DNA of 64,000 nt, taken from positions 1 to 64,000 of the forward strand of contig NZ_CP034433.1 in assembly GCF_003952345.1 (NCBI RefSeq), in the 5' to 3' direction. The first letter of the stretch is position 1, and the number at the start of each line of letters is the position of its first letter. The DNA comes from Iodobacter ciconiae. Lineage in GTDB: Bacteria; Pseudomonadota; Gammaproteobacteria; Burkholderiales; Chitinibacteraceae. The notes beneath the pieces are model-generated. The model had not been told where the DNA came from and ran no database searches. It was given only the letters and a program-made list of their open reading frames with translations. This document shows, piece by piece, positions 25,548 to 33,385 of the stretch. The translations under genes were made by a program, and so were the position numbers.

Positions 25548-25766
25548 TTAGGCAAAAGTATCGATTTTATTACGATACTCCCCCAGCACTTCGTTCATGG
25601 AGTTGGAACGTTGAATGCTGGCCAGGCCTACATCCGTAGCGGCTTCCGATTTTTTAGAGACTCTGTTGGCAATTTGTTCCAATTGCTGGGAGGTCTGTTG
25701 CGAAGTTTGTTTCAGAGCCTGGTTCAGGCTTACAACATAAGATTTAATTGCTGAAATATCCGACAT
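25548..25766 (-). CDS. Small helical protein of unknown function (72 aa)
   Basis: Starts at ATG 25766, with GGAGGAG seven bases upstream, one of the best ribosome sites in the window. The sequence 'MSDISAIKSYVVSLNQALKQ' then Gln/Ser-rich helix and 'SMNEVLGEYRNKIDTFA' predicts a long amphipathic helix or helical hairpin. There is no Cys, no membrane segment and no signal. It is convergent with gspE and divergent from the PilZ gene. I do not recognise the family. The strong start site and full coding character argue that it is real. Confidence 0.65.
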   Translation of the reverse strand: MSDISAIKSYVVSLNQALKQTSQQTSQQLEQIANRVSKKSEAATDVGLASIQRSNSMNEVLGEYRNKIDTFA

Positions 25767-25867
25767 GGTCACTCCTCCTTGGGGCATTCTCGAACTAAGA
25801 TTGTGAGTACAGCATGAAATGAGTTTAGCCGATATTTTTCCGATCACCATCCAACAGGATTTTCTGC

Positions 25868-26185
25868 ATGAAAGCCGGTATGAGTGATCACAATAAACGG
25901 GATGCTTTACGTGTTCCCGTTAAGTGTAAAGTCAAAATCCGCCCGCTTGATTATGGCTCTGCATATTATGGTAACTGCACCGATTTAAGCGTTACGGGTT
26001 TAACGGTGGAGACTAGCTATGTGCCAAGGCCGGACGAGCAGTTTGACCTGTTTGTGATGCCGCCCTCTGATGGTACAGGGCCGAGAGTGCCATTGGCGGT
26101 GCGGGTAAAGGTAGTGCGTTGCCATCAGATGGAGCGTGGGCAGATGTACGAGCTGGGCTTGCTTATTTTGAAGGTCATCCGGTGA
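25868..26185 (+). CDS. PilZ-domain protein
   Basis: A 105-aa single PilZ domain, the common c-di-GMP receptor fold. The N-terminal RxxxR motif is RDALR (11-15), and the second motif is 'DLSVTGL' (about 39-45), fitting (D/N)xSxxG. Both c-di-GMP contact motifs are intact, so binding is likely. The stop overlaps the next gene's GTG (GTGA), so the two are cotranslated. The output partner is unknown; type IV pili or motility are common targets. Confidence 0.85.
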   Translation: MKAGMSDHNKRDALRVPVKCKVKIRPLDYGSAYYGNCTDLSVTGLTVETSYVPRPDEQFDLFVMPPSDGTGPRVPLAVRVKVVRCHQMERGQMYELGLLILKVIR

Positions 26186-26730
26186 GAGTGGCATATTTAG
26201 CCTTGCTGTGCTGCTGCTTTGTATCTGCTGCCGAGCCAAAGGTTGATGCACATAAAGACGCTGAACTGATCAAAATTGATGCCGAACTCAGTGTGCCGGT
26301 CAGTAAAGAGCTGGCCTGGCAGGTTATGATTGATTTTGAACATATGCCGCAGTTTTTACCGCAGTTAATCAGCAGCCATATTATTAGCCAGACAGGCAAT
26401 CATTGGCGTGTCTCCCAGGTGCTGAATGTGCCTTTAAGTTTTTTTGATTATCATTATGAATCGGTACGGGATGTTGATTTAAAACCCCTGAATGAAATTC
26501 GCGCCACCTCGGTAGGTGGCAGTGAGGAATACAAAAGTGTCGCGCTGCTAAAGCCGGTGCAGGGCCAGACCGTGATAAGCTACCACGCAGAATGGCAATC
26601 AAGCCCGCTGGCGGGCTTTGCCCTTGATACCATACGTAATCAGATTCACCAGCAGTTCACTGCGATGCAGCAGGAAATGCTCAGGAGGCACAATCAGCGT
26701 GCTGCCGCCTCTACTTCACAAACTCATTAA
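26182..26730 (+). CDS. Exported SRPBCC/START-like lipid-binding protein
   Basis: A 182-aa protein starting at GTG 26182 inside the PilZ stop codon. Residues 1-17 form a signal peptide ('VAYLALLCCCFVSAAEPK'). The remainder has the SRPBCC (polyketide-cyclase-like) pattern: 'AELSVPVSKELAWQVMIDFEHMP', central strands, and a long C-terminal helix 'IRNQIHQQFTAMQQEML'. Such proteins bind hydrophobic ligands. A periplasmic location is predicted from the signal. Cotranslation with a PilZ protein is unusual and gives no clear role. Confidence 0.75.
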   Translation: MRVAYLALLCCCFVSAAEPKVDAHKDAELIKIDAELSVPVSKELAWQVMIDFEHMPQFLPQLISSHIISQTGNHWRVSQVLNVPLSFFDYHYESVRDVDLKPLNEIRATSVGGSEEYKSVALLKPVQGQTVISYHAEWQSSPLAGFALDTIRNQIHQQFTAMQQEMLRRHNQRAAASTSQTH

Positions 26731-26742
26731 AAAAATATCTGA

Positions 26743-27654
26743 ATGAAACTTCTCGCTTTAAAAATTGATGTCGATACTTATCGCGGCACCCGTGAGGGCG
26801 TGCCTCGCCTGGTTGAATTGCTGCAACGTCTGGGCGCAGATGCCACCTTCCTGTTCAGCCTGGGGCCAGATCATACCGGGCGGGCGATTAAACGGGTGTT
26901 TCGCCCCGGTTTTATGAAAAAAGTATCACGCACCTCGGTAGTAGAGCACTACGGTATCCAAACGCTGCTTTACGGTACGCTTTTGCCCGGCCCGGATATT
27001 GGCCGCCGCTGTGCGGATATCTTGCGCAGTGTGGCTGCCGGTGGTTTTGAAGTCGGGATTCATACTTGGGATCACATCAAATGGCAAGACTATGTGGCAG
27101 GTGAATCGGCCGCATGGACGCGCGGGCAAATTGATTTAGCCGTAGCACGCTTTACCGAAGTATTTGGCTTACCCGCTAAAACCCACGGCGCAGCAGGCTG
27201 GCAAATGAATCCGGAAGCCTATCGCCATCAGCAGCGCATGGCTCTAACTTACGCTTCGGACACGCGTGGCACCCATCCATTCTGGCCAGTGGTAAAGGGC
27301 GAGCCAGTACGCTGTGTGCAGCTGCCAACTACTCTGCCAACGTTGGATGAGCTGATCGGCGTAGGTAATTTAACGCCGGATAATGTGCACGAACATTTGC
27401 TTAAACTTACTGCGGCCGAGCCGGAATTCGGGCATGTCTATACCTTGCATGCCGAGCTGGAAGGCATGAAATTACTGCCTGTTTTCGAACGCCTGCTACA
27501 AGGCTGGCTGGATCAGGGCTATAAGCTGGTCTCTACTTTAGAGTTATTTAATGCGCTTGATACCAGTACGCTGCCGTATCACAGCGTAGAAATGGGCGAG
27601 CTGGAAGGGCGTAGCGGTACGCTTGCACTGCAAGGGCCACGATTTCCTGGTTAA
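26743..27654 (+). CDS. arnD: ArnD-like polysaccharide deacetylase
   Basis: A 303-aa protein of the NodB/polysaccharide deacetylase fold. It closely follows ArnD, which deformylates undecaprenyl-phosphate-4-deoxy-4-formamido-L-arabinose in lipid A modification and polymyxin resistance. Visible family blocks: 'LKIDVDTYRGTREGVPRL' (metal Asp), 'GIHTWDHIKWQ' with His107/His111, 'THGAAGW', 'YASDTRG' and 'VYTLHAELEG'. It follows the SRPBCC gene by 12 bp. The rest of an arn operon is absent from this window, so the gene may act with genes elsewhere or on another formylated or acetylated lipid-linked sugar. Confidence 0.85.
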   Translation: MKLLALKIDVDTYRGTREGVPRLVELLQRLGADATFLFSLGPDHTGRAIKRVFRPGFMKKVSRTSVVEHYGIQTLLYGTLLPGPDIGRRCADILRSVAAGGFEVGIHTWDHIKWQDYVAGESAAWTRGQIDLAVARFTEVFGLPAKTHGAAGWQMNPEAYRHQQRMALTYASDTRGTHPFWPVVKGEPVRCVQLPTTLPTLDELIGVGNLTPDNVHEHLLKLTAAEPEFGHVYTLHAELEGMKLLPVFERLLQGWLDQGYKLVSTLELFNALDTSTLPYHSVEMGELEGRSGTLALQGPRFPG

Positions 27655-27714
27655 TCCCTAATCATATTTGAGTATTTTTTCTTTTATGTTGTGCGGGTTT
27701 TTATCGGGCGGGAT

Positions 27715-27748
27715 TTAAGGGGGCCTGCATGGCACCCCTTAATTTTTT
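27715..27748 (+). terminator. Intrinsic terminator after arnD
   Basis: Inverted repeat ttaaggggg-cc ... gg-caccccttaa followed by TTTTTT on the plus strand. It separates arnD from the convergent beta-lactamase gene. Confidence 0.65.
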
Positions 27749-27764
27749 ATGGCATGTAAAACAC

Positions 27765-28934
27765 CTAGTTTTTAAGCCTCTGCTGCTCCAGCTGGCTAAA
27801 TATCTGATAAGCCGCAGTTACCCGTGGTGTAATGGGGTAGTTTTTATTTGCCAGAATTACAATCCCCATTTTTTGAGCTGGAATAAATGCCACATAGGCA
27901 GAAAAGCCACCTGTGCCGCCAGTTTTATTGATCCATACCTTATCTTGCGGAGCGATTGCCGGGCTAATTGGCTGGGCGGTATTGTCCTGAAAGGCCATGG
28001 CTTGGCTATTGCCAGCTAATAAAGTAGCTAATTCTGCCGGGTAAGTATATTGCTCCCAGATTAAATCCTGCGTGATTGCGCCAGATTTAAAATAACCTGT
28101 GTGAGTATTGATAAGTGCCTGTTGCACTTTGTTGTCTATTTTACCCGTTTTCATATTGGCATTTATAAATTTAATCATATCTGCCGAGCTGGATTTGATC
28201 CCATAGGCTTCGGAATCTAAAACACCAGGATTGACCCGGACAGGTTCGTCTTTTTTATTGTAGCCCTGGGCATAATTTTGCATCTGAGCTGTGGGCACTT
28301 TGATATAGCTATTGTTCATTTTTAATTTAGAAAATATATAATTTTGAACTGCATCTTCAAAAGAGCTATTCATGCTTTTAGCTGTAATTAAGCCGAGCAG
28401 GCCAATGCTGGGGTTGGAGTAAGTGCGATAACTCCCTGCTGCATGCCTGGGCTGCCAGTTTTTAAAATACGTCATCAGCTGTTCATTATTCTTAATTTCT
28501 TCAGGTACTTGCAGTGGCAGCCCGCCAGCGGTGTGGGTCGCTAGATTGAGCAGGCTGACTGTATCAAAGGCACTGCCAGCTAAAAATGGCACATGCAGGC
28601 TGACACTATCGCTAAAAGAAAGCTGGCCATTGATTTGGGCATACGAGGCCAGCGTGGCGGTAAAGGTTTTACTAATCGAGCCAATTTCAAATAGTGTGTC
28701 CTGGCTAACGGTTTGCTGGTTTTCTTTTGATGCCACACCATAATTATAAAAATAATTCTTGCCATCAATACTTACTGCAACAGCTATGCCTGGAATATTG
28801 AATTCTTTTTGCATGGGGGTAATAGTTGCATTTACTATATCTTTGATCTGATCTGTTTTTTCTATGGCATGGCTAAATGGGCTGATTATATAGCTTGAAA
28901 TAATAAACATGCTTAATAGATATTTTTTATGCAT
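27765..28934 (-). CDS. Class C (AmpC-type) beta-lactamase
   Basis: A 389-aa periplasmic serine beta-lactamase with a signal peptide ending SHA (23). The three active-site elements are complete and correctly spaced: SISK at 86-89 (Ser64 box), YSN at 172-174 (Tyr150 box; the usual form is YAN) and KTG at 337-339. It hydrolyses beta-lactams, cephalosporins preferentially in this class. No ampR regulator is adjacent, so expression is probably constitutive or controlled elsewhere. The coding sequence is more AT-rich than its left neighbours. It could be a resident chromosomal ampC or an acquired gene; the sequence alone does not decide. Confidence 0.9.
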   Translation of the reverse strand: MHKKYLLSMFIISSYIISPFSHAIEKTDQIKDIVNATITPMQKEFNIPGIAVAVSIDGKNYFYNYGVASKENQQTVSQDTLFEIGSISKTFTATLASYAQINGQLSFSDSVSLHVPFLAGSAFDTVSLLNLATHTAGGLPLQVPEEIKNNEQLMTYFKNWQPRHAAGSYRTYSNPSIGLLGLITAKSMNSSFEDAVQNYIFSKLKMNNSYIKVPTAQMQNYAQGYNKKDEPVRVNPGVLDSEAYGIKSSSADMIKFINANMKTGKIDNKVQQALINTHTGYFKSGAITQDLIWEQYTYPAELATLLAGNSQAMAFQDNTAQPISPAIAPQDKVWINKTGGTGGFSAYVAFIPAQKMGIVILANKNYPITPRVTAAYQIFSQLEQQRLKN

Positions 28935-29284
28935 AATTTTTTTATTTTAAAAAAATGGAAAGAATTTTTTGTATTTTAAATAGATATCCATATTGCTGCA
29001 TGGTATTTAATTACATTGTGTGCTTTATTTTATATGGAATGTATTTTATTTGAATCATCCGCAGCTCATTCTATGCAAAGTATTTATGGTGATGTTCATT
29101 ACAGATAGTATCGCAGGGGCTGATTTGTCTGGCAGTTTTGCAACTGCGTGCACGGAGTCCTTTGACATATCCATTTATTCGCAGTCGTAGATTTACAACA
29201 AATTACTGAAAGACTGTCTCATTCAATCCTTACATGGGCATAATCCAGTGAATAAGCAATTAATAATAAACACGGGAGGATGTA
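28935..29284. other. AT-rich spacer between divergent genes
   Basis: About 350 bp holding the promoters of the beta-lactamase (leftward) and the chemoreceptor (rightward; its ribosome site ACGGGAGGATG is at about 29270-29283). I see no LysR-type binding site with an adjacent ampR, no RNA gene and no open frame worth calling. Confidence 0.35.
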
Positions 29285-30456
29285 ATGAACGGGCAAGCTG
29301 GTATGACTTTACGCACCAGACTGGTGTGGGTTGCAGGTATTACTTTGCTGGCGTTTATATTGATGGGTAGCCTGATGCTGTTTCATTTCAAAGATGAAAT
29401 GCTCGATAGCCGGAAAGATAAAGTTCGTAATTTAGCCGAGGCTGCGCAAACGGTAGTGGCGCATTTTGAGCAGCTCAGCCGGGAAGGAAAAATGGATCAG
29501 GCCAGCGCGCAAGCTGCTGCGCTACAGGCCTTGAAGGCGATTCGTTATGATAAAAAAGAGTATTTCTGGGTTAATGATCTTAATCCGAAAATGCTGATGC
29601 ATGCCATCAAGCCAGAGCTTGAAGGTAAGGATCTGTCTCAGCTGAAAGATCCGAATGGTAAGGCGTTGTTTCTGGAAATGGTCCAGGTGGTTAAAAGTGA
29701 GGGTGCAGGCTTTGTTAACTACCAGTGGAGTAAGCCGGGGCACTCCGGGCCGGTGGATAAGATTTCCTATGTGCAAGGTTTTTCACCCTGGGGCTGGGTG
29801 ATTGGCACCGGTATTTACATTGATGACGTTGATGCGAAGTTTCGCTCTGTTTTATGGGTGATTTTGCCGTTGGGTTTACTGATGATGGGGTTGGTGGCAC
29901 TGACTCTTCTGATGCTTGGGCGCTCATTATTTAAGTTGCTTGGCGGCGAGCCCCAGGCAGCGGTGGCGCTGGCCAGAAGTGTGGCAAGTGGGCGCTTGGA
30001 TCAGCTTGTTGCCTGTAAGGATGATGATAAAGACAGCCTGATGGCCAGTTTGCGGGATATGCAGCAGACTTTACGCTCCATGATTGCCGAGGTGCTGAGC
30101 GGTGCAGGGCAGATGAGTACGGCGGCAAGCAGCCTGAGCCATAGTTCGGCAGAAGTGGCCCGCCGCTCGAATGAGCAGAGCGAATCAGCATCGGCTATGG
30201 CGGCTGCGGTAGAAGAAATGTCGGTGTCGATTGATCATGTCACGGCAAACACCAGTGATGCCCGTGGTTTGGCCGAAAGTGCCAGGGAAATGTCGGGGCA
30301 CGGAGCGCTGGTGATTCACCGTGCGACATCTGAAGTACATAAAATTGCCGAACTGGTGAAAGGCTCGGCGGTCAGAATCGAAGAATTAGGACGGCAGTCA
30401 GATAAGATCACTTCGATTGTCAGTACGATTAAGGAAATTGCCGATCAGACTAACCT
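29285..30456 (+). pseudogene. Chemoreceptor (MCP), 5' part, interrupted by IS110
   Basis: The first 390 codons of a methyl-accepting chemotaxis protein: membrane helix (about 12-32), a periplasmic sCache_2 ligand-binding domain ('AIRYDKKEYFWVNDLNPKML', 'GWVIGTGIYIDDV'), a second membrane helix (about 190-212), HAMP and the signalling helix. It reaches 'KEIADQTNL' of the hairpin tip, where an IS110 element is inserted. Translation continues for about 25 codons into the element and stops at 30532. The other half resumes at 31663 in the same frame, so the gene would be intact without the element. sCache_2 receptors usually sense small organic acids; the ligand here is unknown. Confidence 0.9.
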
Positions 30457-30661
30457 TGTATCTTGTTCCCTGTGGTGGTTAGCTACTACCACACGAGGCA
30501 AAGTGAGTTTGGGCCCAACCTTAAGGCATTGACCTTCTCTTGTAGATCAAACCCTTCGCCTCTCTTCTTTCGCCAAATCAGACACTGAACGGTAGCCAAG
30601 GGCTGACCCTGTATGCACAAGGCAAGTGGGCGAATTAGGCTTTTTTACAGGAAGAGTTCTC
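30457..30661 (+). ncRNA. Candidate bridge RNA region at the IS110 left end
   Basis: IS110-group elements encode their bridge RNA in the non-coding end upstream of the recombinase. This 205-bp end has a strong stem-loop near its start (tgtggtggt / actaccaca, about 30470-30492) and further imperfect pairings. Location and the first hairpin are seen; the RNA and its guide loops are inferred. Confidence 0.4.
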
Positions 30662-31645
30662 ATGTTTTATCTTGGTATGGATGTGGCTAAAGCTAAACTC
30701 GATTGTTATTTGCTAACCCAGCTTGACCCGCTCAAAGGCAAAGCCAAAGTCGTTACCAATACCGCCAAAGGTCTCGCCGATTTACTGGCCTGGCTGACTA
30801 AAAATCACATCCCTCATGATCAGTTGCACGTCACCATGGAAGCCACTGGCGTGTATCACGAATTAGCCGCTACGCTGCTACATGATGCTGGCGTGTGCGT
30901 CTCGATTGCCAATCCCGCACAGGTCAAACATTTTGGCCAAGGCCTCGCTGTTCGCACCAAAACCGATGGCGTTGATAGCCAAGTGCTGGCACGTTACTGC
31001 GCCATGATTAACCCTGCCGCGTGGCTGCCTCCGCCGCCCGAAGCCCGCATTTTGAAAGGGTTTCTTGCCCGCCGCGAAGCGATTCTGCAAGACTTGCTGC
31101 GCGAACAAAATCGCCAAGAAAAAGCACAGTCGACTGTTACACCAGAGCTGATTCATCAGTCGATTAACGACAGCATCGCCTTTCTAAACGCGCAACTCAA
31201 AAAGCTGCAAAGCCAAATCGACGATCACATCGACCGCCATCCAGGACTGAAAAATGACCTAGATTTACTACAAAGCATCCCTGCAATTGGACCGCAAAGT
31301 GGGACACAATTGTTGGCTGTGATGCACATGCATCAGTTCAATACAGCCGAACAACTATCGGCCTATTTGGGCTTGGTGCCGGTCGAGCGACAATCAGGTT
31401 CGTCACTATTAGGTCGCGCTAAACTGTCCAAAGCTGGCCCTTCGCAAATACGTGCAGTACTTTATATGGCCGCTATTGTTGCCACAAAATACAACCCCCA
31501 CGTCAAAGCCTTATTTGAACGTTTGCTTGCCCGAGGCAAGAGCAAAATGTCTGCCTTGGGCGCTTGCATGCGCAAACTGGTACACCTGAGCTTCGGCGTG
31601 CTGAAAACACAGAAAAAGTATCAAGCTGAGTATCAAAATGCTTGA
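30662..31645 (+). CDS. IS110-family transposase (DEDD/serine recombinase)
   Basis: A 327-aa recombinase. The N-terminal RuvC-like DEDD domain shows Asp7 in 'GMDVAK', Glu in 'TMEATGVYH', and the Asp pair in 'KTDGVDSQVLARY'. A coiled region around 125-190 leads to the C-terminal Transposase_20 domain ('IPAIGPQSGTQLLAVM', 'AYLGLVPVERQSGSSLLG') with the likely catalytic Ser in 'QSGSS'. Start ATG 30662 has AGGAAGAG five bases before it. The gene is complete, so the element could still be active. Confidence 0.93.
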   Translation: MFYLGMDVAKAKLDCYLLTQLDPLKGKAKVVTNTAKGLADLLAWLTKNHIPHDQLHVTMEATGVYHELAATLLHDAGVCVSIANPAQVKHFGQGLAVRTKTDGVDSQVLARYCAMINPAAWLPPPPEARILKGFLARREAILQDLLREQNRQEKAQSTVTPELIHQSINDSIAFLNAQLKKLQSQIDDHIDRHPGLKNDLDLLQSIPAIGPQSGTQLLAVMHMHQFNTAEQLSAYLGLVPVERQSGSSLLGRAKLSKAGPSQIRAVLYMAAIVATKYNPHVKALFERLLARGKSKMSALGACMRKLVHLSFGVLKTQKKYQAEYQNA

Positions 31646-31662
31646 CCGGCAAGACGGTATCT

Positions 31663-32128
31663 ACTGGCTTTGAATGCTGCAATTGAAGCGGCCAGAGCGG
31701 GTGAGCAAGGCCGAGGTTTTTCTGTGGTTGCCGATGAGGTGCGTAAACTGGCTGAGCGCACCAGCCAGTCAACTTTAGAGATTGCAACGATGGTTGGGCA
31801 GATCCAATCCGGTACGCGGGAAGCGATTGTGCAAATGGAAAGCGGTGTGCAGCAGGCAAATGCGAGTGTGGTGCTGGCTAATGAAGCAGGTACCGCAATC
31901 GAGGATATTCGGCTTGGGGCAGAGCAGGTGCGTAGTGTAGTTGACAGTATCAGTAGTGCGATTCGTGAGCAGAGTATGGCAACGACGGAGATAGCCAAAG
32001 CTGTAGAGCAGATTGCCCAGCGGGCAGAAGCAGAAGCGCAGGAAATTCAGCTAAGCGCCCGTTCGGCACAGGATCTGCAAAACTTGTCTGCTCGCTTACA
32101 TCAGTCGGTGCAAAGGTTCAGGTTGTAG
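31663..32128 (+). pseudogene. Chemoreceptor (MCP), 3' part
   Basis: The C-terminal 155 codons of the receptor split by IS110, beginning '[20 protein letters not shown]' (the CheA/CheW-binding hairpin tip) and ending '[10 protein letters not shown]'. It has no start signal of its own. The frame matches the 5' part exactly. No CheR-binding pentapeptide is seen at the end. Only precise excision of the element would restore function. Confidence 0.88.
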
Positions 32129-32150
32129 TGACTGAGTATCTTTGATGCAT

Positions 32151-32183
32151 AAAAAAGGGGAGGCTGCTGGCTTCCCCTTTTTT
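32151..32183. terminator. Bidirectional intrinsic terminator
   Basis: aaaaaaggggag ... cttccccttttttaa forms a strong stem with T-runs on both strands, between the convergent MCP 3' part and mnmH. Confidence 0.8.
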
Positions 32184-32187
32184 AATT

Positions 32188-33231
32188 TTACGCAGCTAAG
32201 TCCACAATCAATTGTTTGGCGCAGGCGCTTAAATCACCGGATGGGTCAATTACCAGCGGCCTTGCATCGCTTAGCCTGAGGTAATTGCCCTGGCTGCTGC
32301 GCTTGTAGGCGGGGTCGTAGTGCAGGCTGATCAGTTCGCTAAATAGCTCGGCTTTCTGGCCTTGATCAATCAGCTCGTTCCAGTGGGCTAAAACCACTTT
32401 ACCGTGCATTTCAACCAGGCGGGATAGCTTGATTTTAAAGCTGGCCGGATCATCAAACAGGCTGGCGTAATCGTCACATAAAAAGCGGATCCGGTCTGTA
32501 AAGCTGGCTTGCAGCAAGATGCAATCAGCGGCGCGAATTGCCAACATCAGGCTGGCGGGCAGGTGGATTTTGCCAACACGTTTGCTTTCGGCCTCTACAA
32601 ACACCGGCCGGGTGTGGTCAAACAGGGACAGCTGGCGGATTAGCTGGCTGTCAAAGCTTTTTTGTGATGGCTGGCTTGCAGCAGGAAAGCTGCCAAGGAC
32701 TGAGCCGCGATGTTTGGCCAAGCCTTCCAGATCCAGTGTTTGCGCGCCATTTTGTGCCAGCGCATGCAGTAAGCGGGTCTTGCCGCAGCCGGTGTGCCCG
32801 GCCAGAACAATAAAGCGCAAGGCCGCAGGCAGCGCTTCCAATTGCTGCAGTACCTGGCCGCGATAAGCCTTGTAGCCGCCTGCCAGTTGCCGCGCTTTCC
32901 AGCCGATCAGATTAAACCAGGTGGTCATCGATCCGGAGCGCTTGCCGCCGCGCCAGCAATAAATCAGCGGTCTCCAGTTTTTGGGCCTGTCTTTAAAGGT
33001 GGTGGCAAGATGAATGCCAAGATTCTTGGCCACCAGGCCCGCGCCCAGCTTGGTGGCGGCAAAAGGGTCTTGTTTATACAGGGTGCCAACAATCACGCGC
33101 TCTTCATTGCTGAGTACCGGCGCGTTGATTGCCCCGGGAATATGGTCATCTGCATATTCAAGCGGGGTGCGTACATCGATCACCTCTTCAAAAGCGGGAA
33201 GATCAGCTAAGGTTACCAATAAATTTTTCAC
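32188..33231 (-). CDS. mnmH: tRNA 2-selenouridine synthase
   Basis: A 347-aa two-domain enzyme (also called SelU/YbbB) that exchanges the sulfur of 2-thiouridine at wobble position 34 for selenium, using selenophosphate. The N-terminal rhodanese domain carries the catalytic Cys92 in 'YCWRGGKRSGSM'. The C-terminal P-loop domain has 'GHTGCGKT' at 145-152. Length and motifs match the family. The selenophosphate-supplying selD gene is divergent, 150 bp away, so the pair forms a compact selenium-tRNA module. No selA/selB or Sec-tRNA gene is in this window. Confidence 0.93.
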   Translation of the reverse strand: MKNLLVTLADLPAFEEVIDVRTPLEYADDHIPGAINAPVLSNEERVIVGTLYKQDPFAATKLGAGLVAKNLGIHLATTFKDRPKNWRPLIYCWRGGKRSGSMTTWFNLIGWKARQLAGGYKAYRGQVLQQLEALPAALRFIVLAGHTGCGKTRLLHALAQNGAQTLDLEGLAKHRGSVLGSFPAASQPSQKSFDSQLIRQLSLFDHTRPVFVEAESKRVGKIHLPASLMLAIRAADCILLQASFTDRIRFLCDDYASLFDDPASFKIKLSRLVEMHGKVVLAHWNELIDQGQKAELFSELISLHYDPAYKRSSQGNYLRLSDARPLVIDPSGDLSACAKQLIVDLAA

Positions 33232-33385
33232 GTCATTTCACATTTAGGCTCGCGATTAATTGAATTGTCCCACGCTGGCGCAATGATCGTGAATAAATTC
33301 ATTTGAATCGGCTCTAAGATTGCTCGTCAAAGGTGCGCAGGGCTGCTATGGTGGCGCATAAATGAATGATCAGGACATTGCAATA

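Larger units (their letters stand above)
30457..31662 (+). mobile_element. IS110-family insertion sequence (1206 bp)
   Basis: The element sits inside a chemoreceptor gene. Removing 30457-31662 joins ...AAC CT with A CTG GCT..., restoring the universal MCP sequence '[16 protein letters not shown]' in frame. A CT dinucleotide is present at both junctions (30455-30456 and 31661-31662). This fits IS110-family recombination at a 2-bp CT core without a longer target duplication or terminal inverted repeats. One transposase gene is preceded by about 200 bp of non-coding DNA. Confidence 0.9.

Noticed and set aside
27765..28934. D-alanyl-D-alanine carboxypeptidase or esterase instead of beta-lactamase
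   Set aside because: The SISK, YSN and KTG boxes are at true class C positions and the length and signal peptide match AmpC enzymes.
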